Source: Icerya purchasi (Eukaryota; Arthropoda; Insecta; Hemiptera; Monophlebidae). Taken from it: 64,000 nucleotides of DNA. Shown here in pieces: positions 34,237-46,179 of this stretch. The position numbers and the translations under genes were made by a program. A model generated the notes under the pieces. The model was not told the origin of the DNA and searched no databases. It was given only the letters and a program-made list of their open reading frames with translations. The DNA is taken from positions 41,912,944 through 41,976,943 of the forward strand of contig CM077115.1 of assembly GCA_039619475.1 (NCBI GenBank), written 5' to 3'. How positions within the stretch are numbered: the first letter of the stretch is position 1; each line of letters opens with the position of its first letter.

Positions 34237-37200
34237 TTTTTTCCCCAAATACTAGAGGAAGTAAAAGACATGAAAATAAAATATTTTTACGATTTCCAAA
34301 AATATAAAGCCGGGTTTTTATTGAAAAAAAATAAAACTAAAAATAAAAAAAATGTTTTTCAATTGCGTTCCTTCAGCTATAGAATAACCAAATTTTAACA
34401 ATAAACACATCTTTTATGCTCCTCGGTGCTCCCGACTTTTTTTGAAAATTTTTCGGGTTAGGTGCAACACTGAGTAAAAAATAAAAAAAATAAAAACTAA
34501 AACTTTGTGTTTCGATATATAAAAATATTATTTTATTAATAAAAAATCATATATTTAATAATTTTTTAAAGAATAAATGCGTAGTTTACTACTACGAAGA
34601 TGTCAATAAGATTAATAACTATATATATATACATATGTGTATAAAACAAATTAAATAGAGAATTAATCTTCGTCACTATCCAGTATCCTCATTAATTATA
34701 ACACAGTTTCCGTCGTATTATTGAAAATGCGACTCGGAAACACTTTTGTCGGCTTTACAATTTGGGACAAATACTCAACATTGTGTATCTATTTATAAGG
34801 AATAGGCGCAAAATTAAAATTAAAGGAATTATTGCTAATATAAATTAATAATAAAAAAACTTTTCTGTAAGTCAAGGATTACAATTTCAACTTTTTTTTT
34901 CTTTCTTCCATATAGTATATTTATTTGTACATTACAATGTTTCCCCGTAATGGTTGATTAATATGTTCCATCTAATGAAGTTTTGGTGACACATTAATCC
35001 CATTTTACAATACCTGCGTGTCGTTTAAAGGAATATCGCGAATACGTTTAACGTCGACTGAAATGTAGGTATGGTCGAACAATATAGAGTGGCACGCTTG
35101 TATATTTAGTAGGTGGCACTGAACGATCTCCGGCGATTTTCAAATTTCGGCCATAGCTACTGACGGTAAATTGTAGATCTGAGAGGGAAGAAAAAGCGGA
35201 AAAGAGAGAACAATATTCTTTATCGAGATACATTTCTTTTTAATTATTATTAATTTTTATTTTCGGTCGCCTATTTAATTAATCATGATAAACCGCTTAA
35301 ACTGCAGCTATTTTGGACGGTTTTCTAAGGGGGGCCGGTAGCGTTGGTTCTATTTCTCTCCCACTTTGAATTAGATTCTGGGTCTTCTAAGCGTCCCTCC
35401 TTTTGCTAAATTTCTATGCGGAATCTACTTTCTTTGTTTCTTCATTAATTAGTTTCCCGCAAAATCCCCTCATAATCTTGGATTCTAAAAATGTTCCGCC
35501 AGCTAGACTTCTCTTTCTTCCGATTCCGTAATGATTTACATATGCTCCGTCATCAGTGATCTTTTCCTCCAATCATCTGTCCGGGTCATAAAGAGGCATT
35601 GAGCGTAATAAATTAGTAGACATTCTCCATTAACCCGTTTTTCCATTTCCACTGACAGATTTTTGAAAACATTTTCTGCTCGTAATGCTGATTTTCTTTC
35701 CTTAAATAACACTCATTCCAGATTATGGCTCAACCCCTTTTTATTCATTTTTTAATCTTGCCTTCCTTTACCTCTATTCAGTCATTTTTTCCTCTTCGAT
35801 ACTTGTATTTTTCTTAAAGGCTCCACAATCTCGACTATTTGTCAATTTCGTTTTAATCATATATTTCCTTTCTGCGTAAGTTTTTCGGTTTTCATCTGTA
35901 TCTACTCCATATTTTTTGTTCCTTTTACTCCTTTTCCACATATTTTCCCTTTATGATCCAGATATTATGTTTTTATTTGAATGTGTCGACTTCTTCTTTG
36001 TTGAACAATCGTCTTCCTATTCTTCCATTTTATGAAAAACTTGATATCCCTACTCTATGCTACTTACATTCTTTCATTTCCTTCTGCTGCTGTTATTTCT
36101 GCCTTTGAATTTATATCCTCTGTCCTTCAAACGTTTAAGAATATAACGTTATTTTTTCCTTTTTCCCGTTTCCCGGTCTAATGTTTAAAAAAAGGCACGA
36201 GCGTCGTAACAAAAAAAACTGATGCGGAAAACGACTAAGGAAAATTTGACGGCGTACAAATGAGTTTAGCAATTCCACGCACTTCTCCAATGGGGATATT
36301 CGAATACTGTTCAGAGCGCGTACAATTTTCATTATCTAAACAACCCAAGCAGCTTTACCACTCCCCGCAGCAAACAAACGTTTAATCAAGACAGAACGTA
36401 CTAATCGCACCGAGGCACGAAAAATCTGGAAACGTTCCAGAATTTTGATTTCGAGGAGCGATCCATCGACCATTATCCCCGGTCTCTACGGATAAAAGCG
36501 CAATGATTACGTACGATAAAAGGGTGTGTTTATCTCTACTATCGGTCTTTAGAAATACCGAGAGGGGCCGCTTAATTTCCGGTTTAAAAACCAAAAAAAA
36601 ACCCCGCAAGAAGCGGTGTTACATTTAAAAAGTGCGGCACGACGGCGAAGCGGATTACATCACAATAATTTTTCAGTGAATTGGCGATGAGGGAGCTGCT
36701 CGTATCATTTTCATTTGTCGATATTATGAAATTTCACGCCTTAGTATACTTTATCGTTGAAAACGTTTGGACTGGTAATACTTTTAACAATTTATTTTTT
36801 CGAAATGAAGCAAAAAAGAAAAAATATATATTTATCGATACTTCGGACCGCGCCCAGGGGGACACGCTTCTTGACCGCCGTAATTGTTCTATAATATTTA
36901 CGGAAAAGTAATTTCAATTGAAAAAAAAAAATAATTTGCGGCTGTGTAGCGGCTTATTTTAAAAGGAAACATAAACGGTTTTTATAACATTTTTTTCCCA
37001 CATTAAACTTGGCGTAAAAATGCTATATAGAACGCCAAGTCATTTTGGACATTCAATTACAACTGTAGTCTCAAAATATTTAAATAGTTTACACTCGTCG
37101 CGGAATTATCTCAAGCGATGGGAACTGTTTAAGCATTATTTTTTATGCCCGCAACGAGGTTAAAAACCTAGTTTTAGCGCGATATACTATATATAGAAAA

Positions 37201-37289
37201 AAAAAAAAAAAAAAAAACTCGCCGATCCATCTGTTGATTTTTCTGCTACGGGGTCTCGACTAATTTAATCAAAAACATCAGCCACTTCG
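34237..37289. other. Long interval without a supported gene; pyrimidine-skewed block
   Basis: 35330-36120 is strongly T/C-rich on the plus strand (A/G-rich on minus). Minus-strand scraps such as EEKITDDGAYVNHYGIG hint at a decayed coding strand, possibly a LINE, but nothing decisive. A20 lies at about 37198-37217. Confidence 0.35.
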
Positions 37290-37350
37290 TTATTTTATTT
37301 ATTTAAATTTACATGCCATGCGCAGCAACTGTCGGCCTAGAGGCACAAAT
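37290..37350 (-). mobile_element. Possible LINE 3'-terminal scrap
   Basis: Minus-strand reading GTGCCTCTAGGCCGACAG.. followed by AAATTTAAATAAATAAAAT resembles the 3' end of the LINE at 26620-27095 (GCCTCTAGCC.. then (TAAA)n). No coding part is recognised upstream. Confidence 0.35.
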
Positions 37351-37599
37351 ATAAATATAGATGTACCTATATGTTAAATAAACGAATTACAGAATTTATA
37401 CTGCGCAGTATTTGTATGGTGCATGGAACTGATTAGGTTTGAAAGAATAATAGGTTTATCAGAGGAGGATATTAGACAAGCAGGTGCCGGTTAGTTTGAC
37501 TAATAATTTGAACTTTTAATTAATTAATAAATAAAAACGCTATTAATGTGTTGATAAATATATCATTAAAAAGCTCGTATTTTCGGAAAGGGCTAACCT

Positions 37600-38095
37600 C
37601 ACCGATTCACCGCGTTCAATTTTCTCGTGCCGTCTTATTCTATATAAATTTTGTCATTCCGTCTCTTTTCATCGTAAACATTGCCTCCTCTACCCCTTTG
37701 GGTATACATCACTTTTTTTTTTCTTCTGGTCACTACGGAATAGAAACGAGTTAGTTGACTCATTAGCTCGGCTATCTTCTTTTTTTTCGATGGGTATCTT
37801 ACTACATTTCCGTCCATCAATAGTATTTTCTTGTCTACTGCTGCGCATTACAAATTGTGACTCAACTCCTATTTCTTCTCATTCTGCAACACGGATTTTT
37901 TTTAATCGTCCATATAACTCATACTTCTCTATTCCTGGTTTCTTGACTTCCCTAGTATCTCAGCAATATACCGCCTGCGCTGTTGAACACAGTTTGCTCT
38001 TTTCGACGCTTTTCCGGTATTCGTTCGCACCATCTCCATGTTGCCCTCTACATTCCTGCAACAGTCACTTTGTATGTAACCCTGATAAGAATAAA
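37600..38095 (+). mobile_element. Jockey-like LINE fragment, RNase H end and post-RNase H region
   Basis: Plus-strand frames give SSGHYGIETS with ELVDSLARLSSF in an adjacent frame (the PGHSGI..NE.VDSLA part of RNase H, 37720-37770), then FAPSPCCPLHSCNSHFVCNP (38025-38080), which matches SSPCCPLLLNDTVV in the copy at 19750-20850. One or two frameshifts separate them. No A-tail is visible. It lies about 1 kb upstream of the transposase relic at 38950 with no evident link. Confidence 0.7.
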
Positions 38096-38597
38096 ATTAC
38101 AAAAAAGCTCAGCAAAAGATTTGTTGCCTATATCCCTACTTTATTAGGCAATCGCATCTAACATCTCAAAACAAGCGTATTATTTGTAAACAAATCATTT
38201 TGCCAAAACTATGCAGTAATAATTTCGTCGCCTACCAATTAAATTATATTTTTCGGGAACTTCAAATAATTCAAAATCACTATCTACGAATAATCCTAAA
38301 TAAACCGCGATACACCAGCATCAACTCCGTAAGCATGATCATCTAAAAATGCCATTCATTCAAGAAATAATTACAAAGCATACGTGGAAATATTTTGACG
38401 CATGCAGAGCATCCGACTTAACGTTAGTTAATAATATGACTATGATTACCAAACACATTTAAGTATAGATACAAAAAATACAAACATAGAAGGATAAAAG
38501 GCATTCTACTGACACACTTAAATGAAATACGAGTACTTCGCAACTTTAGTGTCTTGGCAACATTATAAGGAAATAAGCGTTATATGGATCAGTACTT

Positions 38598-38630
38598 TTA
38601 AGTTATTATAAGTTATTATAAGTTATTAAT
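38598..38630. repeat. Short tandem repeat TAAGTTATTA x 3
   Basis: AAGTTATTAT units of 11 bp repeated about three times, read directly. Confidence 0.85.
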
Positions 38631-38949
38631 TTATAGTTTTCCCGTATTTAACGAAGTGCTGCGTTTTAGTTTCAGCGCACAGGTTATATTCTGTTATAGA
38701 TTAAAAATTACTAATTAATAATTTTATTATAAGTTTTTAGTTGTTCATGCGTGCAGGTTTTTTATTTTGTAATTTTTCCTGCTAATTAAATCCTATTAAG
38801 TTACATCTAATATTACTCTAGAATTTTGAAAAAATCAATTGTTTTTTTTTTTTTTTTTTTGGCTTAAATAATACTTTAGGGTCTCAAAAATGATATTCAT
38901 TTCGTCCTATGAATGAAAAAAAATGTTTAAATGGCTTAATTTTTGATTT

Positions 38950-40818
38950 TGCAGCAGTGCCTCGGAGTGTGGCACGATGGGACGTACGGATGAAAACAGA
39001 CGCATGCGGTCGCGCATTATCGTGCAAAACCACACTCCTCTAGACTGTCAGCCCTAATCGTGATCCATTTGTACGCACACTTACGCGTCATAACGTTGTT
39101 CGCACCGTATACTGCGCGCAGTCTGCGATAAATTTCTGCAGTTGCAACTCCTTCAACTGTCATAAATTTGTCTCACTTATTGGATGGTTTACTGGCAAAG
39201 TTGTCGATGTTTTGATAAATACAAAATGCATTGCAAGGCTTGTGAGTATTGGCAGAAGAAACGTGATACCGAAAAGTACAAAGAATCTCAATTTCATGAA
39301 AAAGAAAGTCAAGCAAACCACGTCGGCTCAACGGGTAAGATGGAAGTGGATGCCGTTATTGAAATGTTCCAACGCTCAGAATCGGTGCACAACTTAAAGT
39401 ACGTCAATTACGTAAGGGACGGCGATTCAAAAACTTTCAAAGGTATCATGCACAGCCTTATAAAGATTGTACTGTGAGCAAGAAGAAGTGTATCGATCAT
39501 GTCCAGAAGAGAATGGGGTCTCCTCTTCGTAATTAAAAAAAAAAAAAAACGAAAGGCCTTGGCGGAAAAGGTAAACTTACTGGTACACTAATTGACGAGT
39601 TGTCGATTTATTATGGTTTAGTCGATATGTAGAAATCATGATTCAGTGGAAAAAATGCGGAATGACATTTACGATAAATTATCGACGGACGATAATCCTA
39701 TGCATGACAAATGCCCGCGCGGAGAAGACTCACGATGCTCGTGGCAAAGGACACAGGCCACTAGTGATACAAATGTATGAACATATGCCAGCTCTCTGCA
39801 AACAAATTTATAAAACGATTTTGGCCATTTACGAAGAACTAGCCGAAACGAATTGCTTACTTGTTGTTTAGGCGGCTTTACACAAAATAATAATAAGAGC
39901 TCCAACTGTACCGTATGGTCTATGGCTCTGAAATCGGTATCTAGCGGCAAACATGTACTTGATATTGCTATCTACCATTGCTGTAGGCATGTATAACGAC
40001 GGCTTATCAAGTTATTATGAGGATCATTCAGTATTTGGACATAAAAATCGGGCTGAACTGTTATAATTTCTGCGAGGAAGCAAACGGGTGCTGCATAAAG
40101 TTTTCAGAGAGATCACTTACGAACGCTGCCACAAAAGCCTGGCTTTCCATTAAAAATCGCTCAGGAAGGAAGAAGAGAAGGCGAGCATTGAAGTAGGTGT
40201 CTAAATGTATGGATCAGGTATCGCAGATTAAAAAATAAAAAAAATTTCAAGGATTTAAGTTTTCGTAAAACTTTAAAAGCGTTTTTCTCAAAATCACTTT
40301 TTTCAAACTGGGAGAAAAGATTACTCGAATACTATTGCATATGGATCCATTTGAAATTTTGACAGTAGCTTCTCAATTACATTCTCTATAGAAGTACGTA
40401 GCCGTTTTTCGATTTGACGTAATTTTTTTTTTTTTTTTTATTAACAATTTAAGACTTATTTTTTGGCCAAAAATCGAGTTTTTTTCCTAAACGTGCACCA
40501 TTTTTACAAAAATCTATTTAAAAAAAGATCCCTACGTACTTCTGTAGGCAATAGTATGTAGATTAAGAAAATTTTTGGTTTTTTGTTCCGTGTCTTATAG
40601 GTCGCGAAAAAAAATCTTTTCTCCCGCCAAGGCTTTTCAAAAAAACATGATTTCGAAAATTGGCTTTATCACCGCCATTTTAGAACAAAATAATAATAAA
40701 AAATTGCTTTTTCACGCTTCAACTCTAAACAGAAATTCCATCCTGCTTCCCATACTTCTACAATAAATTATCAAAAATAGACCTTTTTTGTTCACAGCCG
40801 CTGGAGTGGCGTTACCCC
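38950..40818 (+). pseudogene. Kolobok-like element with Mutator-like transposase domain, degenerate
   Basis: Plus-strand transposase relic of the widely distributed metazoan family annotated as Mutator-like transposase domain. In order: SQANHVGSTGKMEVDAVIEM and LKYVNYVRDGDSKTFKGI (39310-39450), KKCIDHVQKRMGSPLRN (39480-39530), KALAEKVNLL (for KGLGGKGKLT), RNHDSVEKMRNDIYDKLSTD with NPMHDKCPRGEDSRCSWQ (39630-39745), and CLGGFTQNNNKSSNCTVW (39865-39920). DGDS and the HVQKRMG helix are conserved in that family. Stops and frameshifts occur throughout, and an A15 insertion lies at about 39535-39550. Noncoding sequence follows, with an internal inverted pair (CTATAGAAGTACGTAG, 40388; CTACGTACTTCTGTAG, 40533). 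The element ends GGCGTTACCCC at 40818, followed by TTAA (40819-40822), the expected target duplication of Kolobok elements. The matching left terminus GGGGTAACGCC is not found, so the 5' end is lost. Confidence 0.85.
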
Positions 40819-40929
40819 TTAAGTAAATTATTAACTGGCATGTCCATATCATCCCGTTAAGAAACAGTTTCGGTACGGATAATAAAATTTCTGTATTATA
40901 ATATATATATCGAAAGTGTACAAATAAAT

Positions 40930-41125
40930 ATTTTTCTTCTCCTTCTAACCCTGATCACACAATGTTCGAATGCTGGTTGGTTTAAATGGAAAGATCTTCG
41001 TTCCACTCCTTTCTGTTGTCAAGCAGTGTTCCTACTTCCTACAACGCTGCATTTATTCTTTCTCTTCCTTCTCCTTTCCCAGTTCTTGGGCCGACGTCCA
41101 TGTTGACAAACCCACGAGGGAAATC
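40930..41125 (+). mobile_element. Jockey-like LINE 3' end
   Basis: Plus strand: CDHTMFECWWF (DH...C of the post-RNase H motif, about 40950-40985), then CTTGGGCCGACGTCCATGTT and GACAAACCCACGAGGG (41085-41115). This is the family tail signature also seen at 61100-61130. Heavily 5'-truncated. Confidence 0.7.
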
Positions 41126-41529
41126 ATATTCAAAAACAAAATCACTAATTAGTTTCTTCGCAATATGTCCAATATCTTATTATCTTTTTCTTTTACGTTC
41201 ATTGACAAAATTTATTGTATATTTCAATTTACCACCTTCAATTAATTATGATCTTATCCCAGCGCCTCTAATACCTGGAGCAGATCTACGCACTGCACGC
41301 TATTTTGCTTTTTTTTTGTGGATCCCACCACGTTTGACACTCGTAAGTGAACGATGAAATAACGCAATAACGTATTAAGGCTTTCTATTTTTTAACCAAA
41401 ATGCAATTTCACATTCATATTTAATACTTTGTCCATCTACTTCAGTTTTAATCTTTCCTTTCCTTATTCGTATCAATTTTCGTTTTATGTTCGTAATCTG
41501 CTAGCTAGTCATTTAGTTTAGTTTTTCTT

Positions 41530-41590
41530 TTTCTTGGGCTCGTCAACCAAGGACCTTCACCCGGAAACAAATAGTAAGGAAAGAAGTCGG
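41530..41590 (-). mobile_element. Jockey-like LINE 3' UTR scrap
   Basis: The minus-strand reading GGTGAAGGTCCTTGGTTGAC followed by GAGCCCAAGAAAAAG equals the 3' UTR of the copy at 19750-20850. No coding sequence of the family is recognisable upstream (41590-41900). Confidence 0.65.
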
Positions 41591-43731
41591 TTATATTTTA
41601 ATCTGATCAGAGCCATTTAGTTCTTCTATCACATCTAATTCAACAGACCTATTACATCCCATCTGCAAAACGTAGAGCATTTAGGTATTTCTCGATTTTT
41701 TTAAAATCGATCACCTTCTCTACTCCTTTTTTATATAAGAATATTCCCACCACTCGTCTTTTCTAAGTGTCTTCGAGCCTCTACTATTTTGTACACATCC
41801 AGTATTTAATTTCTTTGAAGCGGTGCTCTAATTGCAATAGTTCCCTTAAACGGTGGCTCTTAAATTTACTCGTTTTATAACTTTTGATCTTTTCTCCTTT
41901 TTTTATATACACATAAGTAAGTAGTAGGATTATTTTCTACTGAAGCGGAATTTCTGCTCTGTCCAGAATCATCACATAAAACCTTTTCCCAGATTTTTAC
42001 ATTTCCGATTTTATTAATAAGAATGAAAAAGTTTAACAGTTTAAATCAGCTATTTCGTCTTTATATTATACAAAAAACTTTTTTTGCAAACTGGCTAATG
42101 GCTAAAAATTCGACGTTAGAAAATAAAAAAATTGAAATTCACAAAGTAATTCATGCAACGTTAGTCTTACCACTTTAGACATTCGGTAGAAAGAGCTAAC
42201 GAAGACACTAGTTGGCAGTTGAATAGGGGGGGAAAAAGCAACAAAAAACGCGCACACGTGGATTATATGTATGTATATATTTTTTAAAAGTCGTAAAACA
42301 ATTTATACTATATTTCATTTATCTATCCATTCTTCTTTTTCGTTAATAAACTCTCTTTGGTTGCGGAGATCTGATCAAACTTCAGTGAAACTATTATTCG
42401 CTATCAGTCAATAGCCCTTGCTGGCGAGAACTAAAAAGAGAAAAGAAAAAAAGCTCCGTAAAGTTAAAATCGATAAAAAGGTCTCATTATTATTGGGAAT
42501 TGTCCTAATGAGGCTATTTTTTTTTTTTCGCTCTTTTTATGTCACGCACAAAATGTGTTCCGCCCTTCTTGCGTCCAATTCGTTATGCCGTCAGAACGTT
42601 TTTTATCCGATATATCGTAACTTTATTTATCGCAATAAAAACGTCATCGATAGTTGTTCGTATAATTAATCGCGGCTCGTAAAAGGATACGTCATGGATC
42701 GCGATGTGTTTAACTAGAAATGATTCTCAGACAGTACAATTGTAACGCAAGCTTAGACTGCACTTCTTGGAAGATGGAAGATGAGTATAATACGACGTCT
42801 ATTCTCTTTTTTTCCTTCGACTTTCAAGCCAATAATAATCGGCTCGGCTCGAGCAAGAGACCGGATTCGCTAGTAGGAATTATTTCCCTCAGCATATACT
42901 AATGTGTTTTTATCGTTTTTATCACCTATGCACTAATATTCGCTTTCGACGTATAATACACTGTGTGTATGTAAAAACCACCTAGTAGCTCGCCGACAAA
43001 ACGGAAATTCCCGGGTTTATGAATCGGCCTTAAATAAATAGGGAGAGGTATACAGGTAGTATATTCTGTGTCTTCGACCGTCGGTATAATTAGCGCTAGT
43101 AGTATTTAAGACTCGCGCCAGTCTCTAAGGAACACGTTGCATTCTATATATTAAATTTTTCACTCTGAAGTCGTGAAAAAAAGTACGTGTGTGTGAAATA
43201 GGTTCCCCTCCGCTACCTGGGGCAACAGTGACGACAATTATGAATATCGGCAAACATTTAATCAGAGATCGCAACGGCAATTAAATCTCTCTCCGATTTT
43301 TTTAAGTCGCTACTTTTCGTTTTATTTTTATTCGATTTTCTTTTTCCAATTGGAAAGAAAGAAAATTTTATATCAGGCGTACAAGAAGAAGATAAAAATG
43401 CCGTTATTTCTGGAATATTGAAATGCACAATTTCAGTTCCTTTTTACGATACTTTTACGACCCGAAACGCAAAAATATTCCTTCGCTTCTAAATCCGAGT
43501 CATCCCCGCCGCCCAAAGCAGCGAATAAAATTATTATATTCGGCACGCGGAGAATCGAAACGCAAATTCACCGTATATGCGAGCAAATCGTAATAATAAC
43601 ACTTTGGACAAACAAACAACACAGCTACTTGAACTCAAACTCTGATCTGAGTTTTTTTCTTTTTTTATTAATTTTCGCCCGACAAGTTTTTACTTCAATT
43701 TAAATAAAATACAATTTTTTTTTGTTTTCAA
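41591..43731. other. Interval without a supported gene
   Basis: A TATTTAAGACTCGCGCCAGT stretch near 43106 looks faintly like a core promoter, but no gene follows. Open frames at 42418-42669 and 42720-42902 carry no motif. Confidence 0.35.
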
Positions 43732-44130
43732 TGATAAAAATAAATTTCAACACTTTTTTAACAATTATATATATATATATATATATATATACTAGCTGAC
43801 CCAGCCACGCGTTGCTGTGGCTTAGTAGTTATAATAGATTAAATTAATTTTTTACTTATTATTTTGATGCAACCAAATTAATTTTTACTAATAAACCTGA
43901 AATTATTTAGCCGATTTTGAATCATATGTAGAGAATGAAATTATCCAACTAATATACACTTATTGAATTTACATTTTATTTATCTAATCTTTAACTTTAA
44001 TTTGTAATCAATGACTTATTTACACAATATATTAAATAAATTAGTTACATAAAAATTAAATGTTATAAATGAGGCAGATAACATTGGTTTCGAACTATTA
44101 GTTATATTATTTTATAAAATTGAAAATTAT

Positions 44131-44334
44131 CTAAGCACTAATTTGTGCACAATGTTCTTGGTCAACCTGTCTTTTGCTAACACGAATAGACTTGATGGTG
44201 TTCCCACACGTGAGCAGCAGGCAACATGCGTTTATTCTTGCAATTTCTTCTTCCGATTCAGTAGCTCTCATAACACGCGTACGCCGAGCATTTCTGCTTC
44301 GCACATTGTTGAGGTTCGATTGTCTCCGCGGCAT
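44131..44334 (-). pseudogene. Helitron-associated N-terminal protein fragment
   Basis: ATG at 44334 opens a 67-codon minus frame: MPRRQSNLNNVRSRNARRTR followed by VMRATESEEEIARINA. This matches the basic/acidic repeat-like N-terminus found ahead of Rep-helicase (PIF1-like) proteins of arthropod Helitrons (MPRR..N..R..NARR....R..ES.E.R). The remaining 30 residues lose the pattern and the frame ends at 44131. No Rep HUH motif or helicase follows, so this is a captured or truncated N-terminus. Confidence 0.55.
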
Positions 44335-44730
44335 TATCTTATACTGAAATATAAAGCAACTTAGATGCCCAACAATGTCACAGAGTTGTATCACTGCCAC
44401 ACTATTGTTGTCGGAATATTAAAATAATTTTTTTTTTTTTTTTTATCAAGGCAGGCCGTTTATTAAATACACTGAAATATAAATAAATTAAATGCCGTAC
44501 AATATCGCACAATATTTTTTTTTTTTCCCTAATTAACAACTCCGTAATAACACGAACTTTTTTGTAAACGACAGAGCGAAAAAACGTTTATTTCATCATT
44601 CATCGATAATAGCGCCATGCGCCAGCGATAAACATGGTTGCATTTCGATTAACATCGCACGATACACAAAAGTCGCCACGAAAAGTAGTTGGTGCTCAAA
44701 AAATAATACAATTGTCAAAATTTATTCTTT

Positions 44731-44864
44731 TTAATATAACAAATATTTATGTAAATAATTAAAGCAAAAAGTAATAGCCAACAATTAAATTTGTTTTTTT
44801 TTAATTGATTGATTAAATTATTTAATATAACAAATATTTATGTAAATAATTAAAACAAAAAGTA
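44731..44864 (+). repeat. Two 43-bp direct repeats
   Basis: TTAATATAACAAATATTTAT.. at 44731-44773 recurs at 44822-44864 with one difference (AAAGC/AAAAC), separated by 48 bp. It lies inside the 43732-45073 element. Confidence 0.9.
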
Positions 44865-44966
44865 TCCTATCTGTTAAGTTGGACCAAATTGCACGTACTT
44901 TCAAAATTTTATAAAAATCGGTTAAGTAAATCCCGAGTTTATCCTGCACAAACATAAAGACACAGG

Positions 44967-44968
<2 letters not shown>

Positions 44969-45025
<57 letters not shown>

Positions 45026-45040
45026 TATATATATATATAA
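44969..45040. repeat. (TA)n microsatellite
   Basis: Read directly; one CACA interruption near 45017. Confidence 0.95.
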
Positions 45041-45073
45041 TTGTTAAAAAAGTGTTGAAATTAATTTTTATCA

Positions 45074-46179
45074 TAATTATAATGTTAACAATGTGCATCA
45101 ACAACAAATACAATTTTTTTTTGTTTTTTCTGTTAATATTTTTAATTTTGGTCTTTTTCTTTTCTTTTTCTACCATCATTAATCATATTGTCGTTGTATT
45201 ATTCAGAAGGTTGCGCGTCATGAATATTATAAAAGATTGAAGAAAAAAAAATTGTTCGCCAAAAATTAATAGATACGCGCATATCGAATACACAATTTAC
45301 ACAATATATTCTCCATATATGTATTTCATATGTTCTGGTGAAAAACATTCATATTTTTTTTTTTTTTTTTCGTCTCACTGAAGTATTTCAAACACGCTTC
45401 CTTTTTTTCTAGACAGATTTTACGCCCGAGTATGTAACGTCGCTTGTTATTTTCCGGTGATAAACTGAAATAAATATCAAAAATGAATAATATATTGAGA
45501 AGTTCTCAGACCTTCCATATGACCTCTTTAATTGATGGCAAACTAATCTTCCGAAAAATGTTTTCACGTTAAGTGTCAGTTACTTGCCGTTTTAGGTTAT
45601 TAATTTAATGATATAGAATCAAATCGTTAATATCATAAATGGAGTGGCTTATTATATTTTTAATTAACTGCTTTTTCATCAATGAACAAACAAAAAAGAA
45701 AAAAAAACATTGTAATTAACAAGTAATAAATAATTGTCGGCAAAAATAAGAATTAAAAGAGAAACGTTATATGTAGGTGTTTAGAGAAATCGTTAGATTT
45801 ACATGGTCTGACCAGACCCATCAAAAACTATATGCGTAAACTTCAATAAAAATAAAAAATCTCCCCCTAGTCAAACTCTTTTCATAAGTAATTGTCTCTT
45901 ATTTTTCTGCACAGCCTTTTTTTTTTTTTTTTTTTTTTTTTTGGAATTAATTTAGATAACAAGCTATTCCGGCGTCCTTGTCTAAAAAGAAGTGCGGCAA
46001 ATATATCACTACTTCAAAATTACGGCAACCGTGGCTCTTCTCGCAAACTTCAACACCTTTTCAATTCCTTATCCTCAGCCATCTCAGATTGGAAAACTCA
46101 CAATACCTAATATGATTAAAGGCACAATCCAAAGATTTCTATCAAACTAGGTCGACCGGCCGGCTGCGTACTAATGAAC
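45074..46179. other. Interval without a supported gene
   Basis: Contains T-runs at about 45354-45370 and 45917-45942 (26 T). The latter could be a reversed poly(A) tail, but no element body is recognised beside it. Confidence 0.4.

Larger units (their letters stand above)
43732..45073. mobile_element. 1.34-kb element with 35-bp inverted ends, (TA)n borders and Helitron-type ORF piece
   Basis: TGATAAAAATAAATTTCAAC.. (43732-43766) is repeated inverted at 45039-45073 with one mismatch in 35. Each copy is followed inward by a (TA)n tract. Inside the left tract comes ACTAGCTGACCCAGCCACGC and GTTGCTGTGG. Inside the right comes AAAATCGGTTAAGTAAATCC..AAACATAAAGACACAGGATT. Both inner ends resemble a repeat widely present in arthropod genomes (CTAGCTGACCCGGC.. 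/ ATCGGTTCAG..), as I recall it. A minus-strand ORF resembling Helitron N-termini lies between them. Class is uncertain; a Helentron-like element is one possibility. Confidence 0.65.

Noticed and set aside
43090..43200. Core promoter at TATTTAAGACTCGCGCC
   Set aside because: No supporting upstream motifs or downstream exon.
44731..44864. Direct repeats considered as a CRISPR-like array
   Set aside because: Only two units, AT-rich, within a eukaryotic mobile element; no cas-like genes.
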